Assembly: GCA_900319355.1 (NCBI GenBank)
Contig: ONOC01000012.1
Span: forward strand, 1 to 32,389
Origin: an uncultured Eubacteriales bacterium
Lineage (GTDB): Bacteria; Bacillota; Clostridia; Lachnospirales; Lachnospiraceae
Direction of reading: 5' to 3'
DNA: 32,389 nt
Under the pieces are notes generated by a model that ran no database searches, was not told where the DNA came from, and worked only from the letters and a program-made list of their open reading frames with translations. Every line of letters starts with the position of its first letter. The first letter of the stretch is position 1. Positions 25,386 to 32,389 of this stretch are shown here, in pieces. A program made the translations under genes and the position numbers.

Positions 25386-27551
25386 ATGAATATCACAGAC
25401 AAAATCGCTTCAGAACTTGATGTCCGTCCGCAGCAGGTACAGGCGGTCATCGACCTTCTTGACGACGGAAATACCGTTCCCTTTATCGCCCGGTACCGGA
25501 AAGAGCAGCACGGTTCCCTCGACGATACCCAGATCCGCACCATCGAGAGCCGTCTTGTCAGTCTCCGGAATCTCGACGAGCGCCGGGCCGCTGTCCTGAA
25601 ATCCATCGAAGAACAGGGCAAGCTCACCGATAAACTGAAGAAAGCCATCGATGAGGCGGAAACCATGGTGGATCTCGAGGATCTGTACCGTCCCTATAAG
25701 CAGAAACGCAAAACCCGCGCCTCCGTCGCAAAGGAAAAAGGACTTCAGCCGCTCGCCGATCTCATTCTCGCCCAGGAGATCGATCACCCGCTTGAGCAGG
25801 AGGCGGAGAAATTCATCGATGAGGAAAAAGGCGTGAAAAACGCAAAGGATGCCATCAGCGGGACTTCCGACATCATCGCCGAGATGATCTCCGACAACGC
25901 CGACTACCGTGCCGGCATCCGGAATTTCACAAGAAAAACCGGCATCGTCGTTTCTCAGGCAAAGGATAAGGAAGCAGGATCCGTGTACGAGATGTACTAC
26001 GATTTCCAGGAGCCCGTCGCCAGAATCACCGGCTACCGCGTTCTCGCCATCAACCGCGGTGAAAAAGAAAAATTCCTGACCGTGAAGATTCAGGTTGATG
26101 AGCGCCAGGTTCTTCTCTACCTCGGTCACTTCCTGATCAGAGGAAAGAACGCCCATACTTTCCCGACGCTGATGCACGCAATCCAGGACAGTTATGAGCG
26201 GCTGATCGCCCCGGCGATCGAGCGCGAGATCCGCAACGAGCTCACCGATATGGCCGAGGACGGTGCCATCAGGGTATTCGACAAAAATCTCGAACAGCTT
26301 CTCATGCAGCCGCCGATTGCCGGACAGGTCGTGCTCGGCTGGGATCCCGGCTACGCACACGGCTGCAAGCTTGCCGTAGTCGACGAGACCGGCAGAGTTC
26401 TCGATACGGCCATCATCTATCCCGTAGAGAAATATCCGGGCGCCGGCGTAAAACCGCGCGACCTTGAAAACGCAAAAAATACAGTAAAGCATTTCATAAA
26501 GAAATATCATGTCACCCTGATCTCTCTCGGAAACGGTACCGCCTCCAGGGAATCAGAGCAGGTGATCGTTGATCTGCTGAAGGAAATTCCTGAGAAGGTG
26601 CAGTACGTCATCACCAATGAGGCCGGGGCATCGGTCTACTCCGCAAGCAGACTCGGGGCGGAGGAATTTCCGGATTTTGACGTAGAACAGAGAGGTGCCG
26701 CGTCCATGGCGCGCCGCGTCCAGGATCCCCTTGCCGAACTGGTAAAAATCGATCCGAAGGCGATCGGTGTCGGCCAGTATCAGCACGACATGGACCAGAA
26801 AAAACTTGGGGAGGCGCTCTCCGGCGTGGTCGAGGACTGCGTCAACAGAGTAGGTGTCGACCTGAACACAGCCTCAGCTCCGCTGCTGGAGCACGTATCC
26901 GGCCTGACAAAGGCCGTGGCAAAGAATATTGTCACCTACCGCGAGGAAAACGGCCGCTTTGAGACCAGAAAGCAGCTTCTCAAAGTGCCGAAACTCGGTC
27001 CGAAAGCCTTTGAACAGTGTGCCGGCTTTCTCAGGATCCGTGACGGAAAGGAACCGCTCGACAACACGGCCGTCCATCCGGAGAGCTACGAAGCGGCGAA
27101 AAAGCTCATCAGCATGCTGGCAGCAAAACAGAAAAAGGAATCCTTCCGGGGGATCGCTTCGATCAGCATCAGCGATTACGCCGGAACGGCTGCTGAACTC
27201 GGCATCGGAGAACCGACGCTCCGCGATATCGTAACGGAGCTTCAGCGTCCGGGACGGGATCCGCGTGAAGACATGCCGAAGCCCATTCTCCGCAGCGACG
27301 TGCTCAGCATGGAGGACCTGAAACCCGGTATGATCCTGAAAGGGACCGTCCGGAATGTCATTGACTTCGGCGCTTTCGTCGATATCGGTGTGCATCAGGA
27401 CGGACTGGTACACATCTCGGAACTGTCTGACAGAAAATTTGTAAAGCATCCGCTCGATGTCGTCAGTGTCGGCGATGTCGTGACCGTCAGGGTGCTGGAC
27501 GTGGATCTGAAACGGAACCGCATCAGCCTTTCGATGCGCGGCATCAGCTGA
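25386..27551 (+). CDS. tex: Tex-family RNA-binding transcription accessory protein
   Basis: 721 residues. Tex proteins bind nucleic acid and influence transcription; the exact activity is not settled. Domains in order: helical Tex N-terminal region (about 1-190), RNase H-like YqgF domain (from about 313, VVLGWDPGYAHGCKLAVVD), helix-hairpin-helix region (about 490-550, VDLNTASAPLLEHVSGL) and an S1 RNA-binding domain (about 647-718, GTVRNVIDFGAFVDIGV). Full length. Same strand as DAHP synthase with a 75-bp gap and no terminator seen between them, so probably co-transcribed. There is no clear Shine-Dalgarno next to the ATG. AGGAAAGGA lies about 35 nt upstream, before a GC-rich hairpin (GCCGC 25356-25360 with GCGGC 25370-25374). 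The start follows the family N-terminus. Confidence 0.93.
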   Translation: MNITDKIASELDVRPQQVQAVIDLLDDGNTVPFIARYRKEQHGSLDDTQIRTIESRLVSLRNLDERRAAVLKSIEEQGKLTDKLKKAIDEAETMVDLEDLYRPYKQKRKTRASVAKEKGLQPLADLILAQEIDHPLEQEAEKFIDEEKGVKNAKDAISGTSDIIAEMISDNADYRAGIRNFTRKTGIVVSQAKDKEAGSVYEMYYDFQEPVARITGYRVLAINRGEKEKFLTVKIQVDERQVLLYLGHFLIRGKNAHTFPTLMHAIQDSYERLIAPAIEREIRNELTDMAEDGAIRVFDKNLEQLLMQPPIAGQVVLGWDPGYAHGCKLAVVDETGRVLDTAIIYPVEKYPGAGVKPRDLENAKNTVKHFIKKYHVTLISLGNGTASRESEQVIVDLLKEIPEKVQYVITNEAGASVYSASRLGAEEFPDFDVEQRGAASMARRVQDPLAELVKIDPKAIGVGQYQHDMDQKKLGEALSGVVEDCVNRVGVDLNTASAPLLEHVSGLTKAVAKNIVTYREENGRFETRKQLLKVPKLGPKAFEQCAGFLRIRDGKEPLDNTAVHPESYEAAKKLISMLAAKQKKESFRGIASISISDYAGTAAELGIGEPTLRDIVTELQRPGRDPREDMPKPILRSDVLSMEDLKPGMILKGTVRNVIDFGAFVDIGVHQDGLVHISELSDRKFVKHPLDVVSVGDVVTVRVLDVDLKRNRISLSMRGIS

Positions 27552-27575
27552 CAGACCGTCAGTCAGAACTACAAA

Positions 27576-27603
27576 AGGGCCCGGGGCATATGCCCCGGGC
27601 CCT
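27576..27603. terminator. 28-bp perfect palindrome, convergent terminator
   Basis: Fourteen bases on each side are exact inverted copies, centred on CATATG. On the minus strand TTTT follows, ending the L,D-transpeptidase transcript. On plus it follows tex by 24 bp, without an immediate T-run. It probably serves both convergent genes. Confidence 0.85.
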
Positions 27604-27633
27604 GCTGTTCTTTCCTGCTGCTGTTCTTTCCTG
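27602..27633. repeat. 16-bp tandem duplication after tex
   Basis: CTGCTGTTCTTTCCTG occurs twice in direct succession (27602-27617 and 27618-27633), just past the palindrome. It is non-coding. The remaining gap to 27751 shows no gene. Confidence 0.9.
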
Positions 27634-27751
27634 CTGCCGTCGGTCTCATGTGCCGACTGCGGGAATCGCACATCGATGGAGCAGCCGGTCTTCATACCGT
27701 ACTGCGGCATCCTGTATGATACAATATGTGGCACTGCCTGCAGTATGGGGG

Positions 27752-29065
27752 TTACTGTGCGGTAGCTGCCGCAGAGGAGGCACCCGCATCCTGTGTCTGC
27801 TGTGCTGCTGCCTGCTGTGCTGCCGCCTGCTGCGCTGCAGCCTGTTCTGCGGCTGCCTGCTGTGCCGCTGCCTGCTGCGCCGCCGCCTGCTGCTGTCTGA
27901 TGTATTTATCCACATCACTTTCCGGCGCCTCGCGCAGCTCATACCCGTCCGGATAATAAACCACAATCGGCGTGTCGAGCGTCATCAGATCATAGACCGT
28001 ACCGGCGACATCCTTCGGCAGGTTGACGCATCCGTGCGATCCGTTCCATTCATTCTGGCCGGCTCCGAATACCGACTTCCACCAGGCATCATGAAGACCG
28101 ATGCCTGTATCGGTAAACGGCATCCAGTAAGATACCGGCGTCTCGTAAGTGTACTTTCCGTTCGGCAGCTTCTCGCCCTTCAGCGTTGCATCCTTCTGCT
28201 TGTCCATAAGCAGATAAACTCCCGGCGGTGTATAGTGCGCCTTGTCCATCAGACCGGTCACGACATCGGTCTCAAAAACCATCTGGCCGTTCTGATAGAT
28301 CCAGAGATGCTGCGCCGACGCATCAATTTCGCAGTATGTCTGGCCGATACCTCCGTTATCATCTGTATCAGCCTCCTCATACATGGTATAATTCGGCTTT
28401 CTCGTCACGGTCTTCGCAGATGAAAGCTCATCTTTGAGCTGAGCGATCTCCGCTTCCTGATTCACCTGCCATCCGTAATACTGATTGCCGGGAATGGTCT
28501 GCACGCCCCTGTTGGTCGACTGAAACTGATGATCCTTCCCGACCGAATCCACACCGGCAGCAAGCTCTGAGACAAAATCAGCGATATGCTGATCCCAGGC
28601 CGCCTCATCCTTTGTATAGGTGCCGTCGTCATTCTTTGTCTCCCAGCTTTCCGCCGTCTCCCGGTTAATCTCTTTGGTTGAGCCGTCCGGAAGTGTCAGC
28701 GTGATATCCGCAAAAAACTCGGGATGCGCTTCCCTGAGCGCCGCCTCTTCTGCTTCCTTCTGCGCTTTTTCCTGCGCGGCCTTTTCCTCGGCCGCCTTTT
28801 TTTCGGCTTCCTCGGCAGCCTTTTCATCCGCTGCCTTCTTCTCTGCTTCCGCCTCGGCCTCGGCTTCAGCTTCCGCTTCAGCCTCAGATGCCGATTCGAT
28901 CAGCGTATTGTCTGCCTCCACGCTGCGGACGCCGATTTTGCCCGTCGCCACGCCATAGATAAAGCAGCCGCCGATCAGCGCAGCCGCCGTAACTCCGACG
29001 GCCACAAGGAAACCCGAAACCTTATTGTCCTTTTTCCTGTAACTATGCCTGCGTTTCCTCGCCAT
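27752..29065 (-). CDS. Membrane-anchored L,D-transpeptidase (YkuD domain)
   Basis: About 437 residues. L,D-transpeptidases form 3-3 peptidoglycan cross-links or attach proteins to the wall. Layout: basic N-terminus and one membrane anchor (about 17-40). An Ala/Glu coiled-coil stalk follows (about 60-110), with an EA-dipeptide run. Next is a peptidoglycan-binding-like segment (LTLPDGSTKEINRETAESW), then the YkuD catalytic domain ending in the signature HDAWWK...NGSHGCVNLP. The nucleophile is that Cys, near residue 345, and the catalytic His lies upstream in GIGLHD. The C-terminus is a QAAAQ repeat tail (about 390-425), perhaps wall-associated. ATG with GGGGAG about 10 nt upstream and its own promoter. 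Location: outside the membrane, facing the wall. Confidence 0.93.
   Translation of the reverse strand: MARKRRHSYRKKDNKVSGFLVAVGVTAAALIGGCFIYGVATGKIGVRSVEADNTLIESASEAEAEAEAEAEAEAEKKAADEKAAEEAEKKAAEEKAAQEKAQKEAEEAALREAHPEFFADITLTLPDGSTKEINRETAESWETKNDDGTYTKDEAAWDQHIADFVSELAAGVDSVGKDHQFQSTNRGVQTIPGNQYYGWQVNQEAEIAQLKDELSSAKTVTRKPNYTMYEEADTDDNGGIGQTYCEIDASAQHLWIYQNGQMVFETDVVTGLMDKAHYTPPGVYLLMDKQKDATLKGEKLPNGKYTYETPVSYWMPFTDTGIGLHDAWWKSVFGAGQNEWNGSHGCVNLPKDVAGTVYDLMTLDTPIVVYYPDGYELREAPESDVDKYIRQQQAAAQQAAAQQAAAEQAAAQQAAAQQAAAQQTQDAGASSAAATAQ
27797..27898. repeat. 15-bp in-frame repeats encoding the QAAAQ tail
   Basis: Imperfect GCTGCCTGCTGTGCC-like units encode the Ala/Gln-rich C-terminus of the L,D-transpeptidase. 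Five-codon units keep frame on expansion or loss. A second low-complexity run (Ala/Glu, about 28845-28888) lies in the stalk of the same gene. Confidence 0.75.
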
Positions 29066-29158
29066 TCCTTATGCTCCCCTGCCCCGTGCTGCCCGCCGCA
29101 CCGTTTCTTCAGCGGCCGGAAGCACCTTCATGACAAAAAATCAATGATTCAGGTTTTC

Positions 29159-29187
29159 AGTATAGCTTTCAAATCGTTTCCTGACAA
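29159..29187 (-). promoter_or_regulatory. Promoter of the L,D-transpeptidase gene
   Basis: The minus strand has TTGTCA (29187-29182), a 17-bp spacer and TATACT (29164-29159). It lies 15 bp past the stop of the preceding gene and about 94 bp ahead of the start. Confidence 0.8.
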
Positions 29188-29201
29188 GACGTAGTCCTTA
29201 C

Positions 29202-29840
29202 TTAATTTATATCCTTCTGCTTCTCATACGCATCCCACAGTCTGTCCTTTTCTGCCAGAATTCTTCTTCCGAGGTCTGCCGTATCCTCCACCTCACGCGG
29301 CAGGCGGCGGACAGACTGAAAGGACTGTCCCTCCCAGGTGACGGTCATCGGCTCATCCAGCTCTTCCTCCGGGACTGCCAGCACCGTGCCGTCGGTACAC
29401 AGCGCATATACTGTATATTTTCCGGTTCCTTCGTCCATATCGATAAAATCCACCACTGCGCCGTGATCCCATACCCGGTCATGAATGACGTAATAATTGG
29501 TAATTTTGGCATGCGTATCCTCAATCGCGAGCTCCGCCATCTGGCCGTTCCGGGATTCCCACCATGTCCCGCGGTGAAACTCCTTCATGATGTCCGCGAT
29601 TTTTTCAAAGCGGGGCGTCGTAACGGCGCCTCCCTCCTGACCGGTTCCGCCGGCAGCGCCGGTACCTCTTCCCTCATCTCCTCCGGAAGAAGGCATGCGG
29701 ATCTCGTCCAGATCACGGCGGATTTCCTCCGGCGTTTCCACCGGAATGAACTGATAGGGTTCCCGTTTTCTGCTGCTGCCGTTATGACGGCTGTTCTTAT
29801 GACTGCTGCTGTTCTCACCTTTGTTATTTTCTGTGCTCAC
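29202..29840 (-). CDS. Hypothetical protein in the YolD/polymerase operon
   Basis: 212 residues, not recognised. The first 30 residues are Ser/Asn/Lys-rich and residues about 50-75 are Gly-rich, so the N-terminus is probably disordered. A folded part follows (about 77-205): FEKIADIMKEFHRGTWWESR, then alternating beta-like segments (ITNYYVIHDRVWDHGAVVDFI, TVYALCTDGTVLAVPEEEL) and a C-terminal helix. The start is GTG at 29840-29838. It overlaps the TGA of the YolD-like gene by the GTGA tetranucleotide, which implies translational coupling and a shared role. No membrane segment or signal peptide. Third gene of the polymerase-YolD operon. Confidence 0.7.
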   Translation of the reverse strand: MSTENNKGENSSSHKNSRHNGSSRKREPYQFIPVETPEEIRRDLDEIRMPSSGGDEGRGTGAAGGTGQEGGAVTTPRFEKIADIMKEFHRGTWWESRNGQMAELAIEDTHAKITNYYVIHDRVWDHGAVVDFIDMDEGTGKYTVYALCTDGTVLAVPEEELDEPMTVTWEGQSFQSVRRLPREVEDTADLGRRILAEKDRLWDAYEKQKDIN

Positions 29841-30319
29841 GGTATGTCCTCTTCCTCTCCGTCATCTGAAGGTTCCAGCGACACAATGTCACCGGCCGGG
29901 ATCTCTGTTCCGTCCTCCATCACGATCACCCGCCGGAATCCGTCGATCCTGCGGATTCTGCCGGAGGCTGTCTGATAGCTTCCGCCTTCCTTCCGCTCAT
30001 CCGGAACGAACCAGGTAATCTCCGCCGCCGGGTTCTGCCGGTGTTCAAGCCTCTGAAGGGCAAAATTCAGTTCCTCCTGCCTGTTTTCATCGAGTGCTGC
30101 CTGTTCTTCCGTATATCTCGCCGTCTCGTCGATCTCGTCATCCAGTCCCGTCAGCGCCGCAAAAGGTGCAAACTGTGCCGCCCTGGATTCCGCGGACAGC
30201 GGTGGATGCACCTTCGATCTGTGAGGCGGAAGATGAATGATATCTCCGTACAGACGCAGCGTCTCCCGCTCTTCCGGGGACATCTTTTCACTGTTCTCCC
30301 TGATTTTCGTTTCCATCAT
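29837..30319 (-). CDS. YolD-like family protein
   Basis: 160 residues. YolD-like proteins are small partners encoded next to Y-family polymerases in Bacillota and are thought to act like UmuD in mutagenic repair. Typical features: YGDIIHLPPHRSKVHPPLSAE, the strongly conserved RAAQFAPFAALTGLDD (about 47-62), a Glu-rich helix, then ITWFVPDERKEGG and a C-terminal beta region IDGFRRVIVMEDGTEIPAGDIVSLE. ATG with AGGA 6 nt upstream. It lies downstream of the polymerase gene, separated by a 34-bp tandem repeat, and overlaps the next gene by 4 nt. Confidence 0.85.
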   Translation of the reverse strand: MMETKIRENSEKMSPEERETLRLYGDIIHLPPHRSKVHPPLSAESRAAQFAPFAALTGLDDEIDETARYTEEQAALDENRQEELNFALQRLEHRQNPAAEITWFVPDERKEGGSYQTASGRIRRIDGFRRVIVMEDGTEIPAGDIVSLEPSDDGEEEDIP

Positions 30320-30340
30320 GTCAGTTCCTGTATTCTCCTG

Positions 30341-30417
30341 ATCTGCCGGCCGGTTTCAGGCCCTGTGTCCTCCGGTCTGCCGGCCGGTTTCAGGCCCTGT
30401 GTCCTCCGATCTGCCGG
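30341..30417. repeat. 34-bp tandem repeat (2.3 copies) spanning the polymerase stop codon
   Basis: Units at 30341-30374 and 30375-30408 differ at one base, and a partial third runs to 30417. The gene-proximal unit encodes the last residues of the polymerase tail (GGHRA) plus TGA (30392-30390). The next unit repeats the same codons and stop in the 70-bp gap before the YolD-like gene. This is the same arrangement as at the 3' end of the LuxR-type gene. Confidence 0.9.
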
Positions 30418-30584
30418 TTTCTCTCTATACCTGTTGCGCCTTTCTCGAGGTTCATACCCTTGATCACGGCATTTTTTCCGAACCGGTGCTGCAGCTCAAC
30501 AACAGCCTTTTCCGCCGCCTCTTCCTTTTCCGCCGCCCTGTCGCGTGCCTGATAATCGGTAAAGAGATCCATCTGTTCGTACAC
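30390..30584 (-). pseudogene. Detached C-terminal tail of the Y-family polymerase (different frame)
   Basis: In the frame one base away from the polymerase body, the sequence encodes YEQMDLFTDYQARDRAAEK and then FGKNAVIKGMNLEKGAT...RNRQIGGHRA. This is the normal C-terminus of this polymerase family. QMDLF is a beta-clamp-binding motif. It has no Shine-Dalgarno of its own and is not expected to be made separately. See the neighbouring polymerase entry. Confidence 0.85.
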
Positions 30585-32077
30585 GGCTCCGGTTCTGGCT
30601 GCTGCGGTTTTTGCCGCTCCGGTTCTGGCTGCTGCGGTTTTTGCCGCTCCGGTTCTGGCTGCTGCGGTTCCGCTCCTGTTCTGGCTGCTCCGGTCCCATA
30701 TCCGTTGCCGGCACCCTCTGCAGATCCCGCGCCGTTTTCTCCTGAGACTGTGACGTATCGTCCGCTTCCGCCGTCCGCATCTTCGGAGACATTCCCTGCT
30801 ACGACATACATTCTTCTGATCAGAAGAGACGGATTCACAATCCTGTCATACAGTTTCACCGCAGCTTCACGGATCCGGCGCTCCGACCTTGTGGGAAGAC
30901 TCAGGTTTTCAGTTCCGTGCGCATGCTTCGGAACCAGCCGTCCGTAACGGTCCGTCACGACCTCGCCGTGATAATTTTTCCGCCTTGCGGGATCCTCCAG
31001 GTTTTCCACGTCGTAGCCGACCGTCAGTACGACCTGCGCCGCCTTCCGGTTCTTTTCCGCCAGATCCAGTGCCAGCCGGTCCGCCATCTCGCGTATCACC
31101 GTCCTGCCCTTTTCAAAAGTATAGGGTTCCTGAAGTACCTGCCCCTCGCTCATGCTCTTCACGGCCGGGCGCAGATTTTTCACATCCGCCATCGTACACG
31201 GCTCATATCCCCATGCATGATCAATCAGCAGCTCGGCGTTGACACCGAACAGATGATACAGCAGCTCTTCGTTTTCCAGCGACGTCCTCGCCACATCGCC
31301 CATGGTACAGATGCCGCAGCGCTGCAGCTTTCGTGCGATACCGGGGCCGACGCGCCAGAAGTCCGTCAGCGGGCGGTGATTCCAGAGCAGCCTCCGGTAG
31401 CTCATCTCGTCACAGGAGGCGATCCGCACACCGGTGCTGTCCGACGGAATATGCTTGGCCACGATGTCCATCGCCACCTTCGCGAGATACATATTCGTGC
31501 CGATCCCGGCCGTGGCCGTGATGCCGGTTGTTTTCAGGACCTCACGGATCATTCTCTCCGTCAGCGTCCTCGCATCCGTTCCGAGCGTGCGAAGATAAGG
31601 CGTCAGCTCGATGAAAACTTCATCGACCGAATAGGGAAAAATATCCTCCGGTGCCACGAATTTCAGATAGGTGCGGTAAATATCCGTGCTGTATTTCATA
31701 TACAGCTGCATTCTCGGCGGTGCCGTGATGTAGTCCAGCTTCAGACAGGGATTCTGCTTCAGCTCATCCGCCTGGCAGGAGCTTCCGGAAAAATCCCGGA
31801 TTCCCGCTTTTGCCAGTCTTGCGCTGTTGATCCTGCCGACGGCCTGAATCACCTCGAAAAGTCTCGGCCGTCCGGGAATCCCTTCAGCCTTCAGGGAAGG
31901 AGAAACCGCCAGACAGATCGTTTTTTCCGTCCGCGTCAGATCCGCCACGACAAGATTCGTCTTCAGCGGATCCAGCCCGCGCTCGTGACACTCTACAGAA
32001 GCGTAGAACGATTTGAGGTCGATGGCGGCATATATGTGCTCCGGCCGTCTGTCCGCAGAAACGGACGTTCTGTCCAT
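30464..32077 (-). CDS. Y-family (UmuC/DinB-type) DNA polymerase, frameshifted near the C-terminus
   Basis: 537 residues in the intact frame from the ATG at 32077 (AAGGAGG 8 nt upstream). Translesion polymerase. Catalytic carboxylates are Asp20 (AAIDLKSFYASVE) and Asp152-Glu153 (YSVDEVFIEL). The palm, finger and little-finger regions are complete (GIGTNMYLAKVAMD, WRVGPGIARKL, then VVLTVGYDVENL). After about residue 475 the frame leaves the family sequence and ends in a basic, non-homologous tail. The expected tail lies in another frame at 30390-30584. The cause is visible: a tandem 30-bp repeat in the linker (30586 onward) has one unit of only 26 bp, missing TTTG between 30669 and 30670. Adding four bases joins both parts in one frame. 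The made protein would lack its clamp motif. No LexA-type box was seen upstream. Confidence 0.9.
   Translation of the reverse strand: MDRTSVSADRRPEHIYAAIDLKSFYASVECHERGLDPLKTNLVVADLTRTEKTICLAVSPSLKAEGIPGRPRLFEVIQAVGRINSARLAKAGIRDFSGSSCQADELKQNPCLKLDYITAPPRMQLYMKYSTDIYRTYLKFVAPEDIFPYSVDEVFIELTPYLRTLGTDARTLTERMIREVLKTTGITATAGIGTNMYLAKVAMDIVAKHIPSDSTGVRIASCDEMSYRRLLWNHRPLTDFWRVGPGIARKLQRCGICTMGDVARTSLENEELLYHLFGVNAELLIDHAWGYEPCTMADVKNLRPAVKSMSEGQVLQEPYTFEKGRTVIREMADRLALDLAEKNRKAAQVVLTVGYDVENLEDPARRKNYHGEVVTDRYGRLVPKHAHGTENLSLPTRSERRIREAAVKLYDRIVNPSLLIRRMYVVAGNVSEDADGGSGRYVTVSGENGAGSAEGAGNGYGTGAARTGAEPQQPEPERQKPQQPEPERQKPQQPEPEPCTNRWISLPIIRHATGRRKRKRRRKRLLLSCSTGSEKMP
30586..30682. repeat. 30-bp tandem repeat with a 4-bp short unit (frameshift site)
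   Basis: Units at 30586-30615 and 30616-30645 are identical. The next is 26 bp (30646-30671), reading GGTTCC where the others have GGTTTTTGCC. A degenerate unit follows. In the correct frame the repeat encodes Ala-rich ARTGAAKTAA units linking the polymerase to its tail. Confidence 0.9.
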
Positions 32078-32127
32078 GTGACGTTCCTCCTTTCTTTTCC
32101 TTCTCCATTTCCGGCGCTTCAGGCCGG

Positions 32128-32197
32128 CTTCGTCGGTCTGACGCGGCGTTCGCCTCACCGCATCACGCTTCGCGTGTGCGGATGCGGCTCACTGCCC
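32128..32197. repeat. 70-bp hairpin-rich repeat, copy 1
   Basis: It matches 32320-32389 over 70 bp with only two differences. It contains CCGCA-T-CACGC-TTC-GCGTG-TGCGG, a two-part stem with a TTC loop. It lies upstream of the polymerase gene. The 122 bp between the copies hold more CTTCG-type hairpins (for example GCGATGC-TTC-GCATCGC near 32216-32232) and no gene. Confidence 0.9.
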
Positions 32198-32319
32198 GCG
32201 CATATTCGCATTCTCGCGATGCTTCGCATCGCTCCATGCTCATACATGTAGTGCCACATACTGTATAAGTCTACGCGCCGCTTCGCACTACGTGCTTTCG
32301 CGTCGCTACAGGTGACCGA

Positions 32320-32389
32320 CTTCGTCGGTCTGACGCGGCGTTCGCCTCACCGCATCACACTTCGTGTGTGCGGATGCGGCTCACTGCCC
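32320..32389. repeat. 70-bp hairpin-rich repeat, copy 2 (at window edge)
   Basis: Second copy, 192 bp from the first, reaching the last base of the window; it may continue. The two differences fall on opposite sides of one stem: CACGC/GCGTG in copy 1 is CACAC/GTGTG here, so the pair is kept (G-C to A-T). Overlapping its start, GACCGAC-TTC-GTCGGTC (32314-32330) forms another 7-bp hairpin. Confidence 0.9.

Noticed and set aside
30586..30682. Programmed -1 frameshifting at the CAAAAAC runs in the polymerase linker
   Set aside because: The heptamer lacks a proper slippery X XXY YYZ pattern for both tRNAs and the A5 run is short for transcriptional slippage; a 4-bp loss explains the frame change more simply.
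32078..32389. LexA (SOS) box upstream of the polymerase gene
   Set aside because: No GAAC-N4-GTTC-like site was found; the region is filled by hairpin repeats.

Overview
The window looks like chromosomal DNA of a moderately GC-rich Bacillota, most likely a clostridial Lachnospiraceae-type gut bacterium. This rests on strong AAGGAGG ribosome binding sites, an S12 protein with the Gram-positive insertion, a compact rpsL-rpsG-fusA-tuf operon, a Y-family polymerase paired with a YolD-like gene, and an alanine-rich secreted L,D-transpeptidase. The assignment is inference from gene content; no 16S gene is present. Nearly everything is on the minus strand; only the DAHP synthase and tex genes are on plus.

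Layout. 1-2154: 5' part of a probable iron-sulfur oxidoreductase gene, then two tandem hypB paralogues with a promoter overlapped by a perfect palindrome. 2259-7052: the str operon (S12, S7, EF-G, EF-Tu) with a consensus promoter, a second internal tuf promoter and an intrinsic terminator. 7088-9688: truA, an MBL-fold hydrolase and a LuxR-type regulator; the last two are separated by a 65-bp inverted-repeat element and a tandem duplication of the regulator's 3' end. 9738-17542: two-domain polyphosphate:AMP phosphotransferase, radical SAM protein, asparagine synthetase, purine permease and a small unknown protein, mostly as separate units with their own promoters or terminators. 17601-24112: a highly structured 132-bp intergenic element, then a minus-strand group consisting of a MocR-like regulator whose aminotransferase domain is truncated and lacks the PLP lysine, a VWA/DUF2201-like protein, a MoxR-type AAA ATPase and a GT-C-like membrane protein. 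24189-27603: DAHP synthase and tex. 27752-32389: L,D-transpeptidase, an unknown protein, a YolD-like protein, a frameshifted Y-family DNA polymerase, and two copies of a hairpin-rich repeat at the window edge.

How the genes work together. The str operon supplies core translation. The VWA and MoxR genes are a classic chaperone/adaptor pair. The YolD and polymerase genes form a mutagenic-repair module. In that module a 4-nt loss inside a 30-bp repeat puts the polymerase body and its QMDLF clamp-binding tail in different frames.

Recurring themes. Short tandem repeats are unusually frequent: 39 bp, 34 bp, 30 bp (two families), 24 bp and 16 bp. Two of them duplicate a gene's last codons together with its stop codon. 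Several intergenic regions carry GC-rich CTTCG-type hairpins; one repeat pair shows a compensatory base change, suggesting that the structure itself is maintained.
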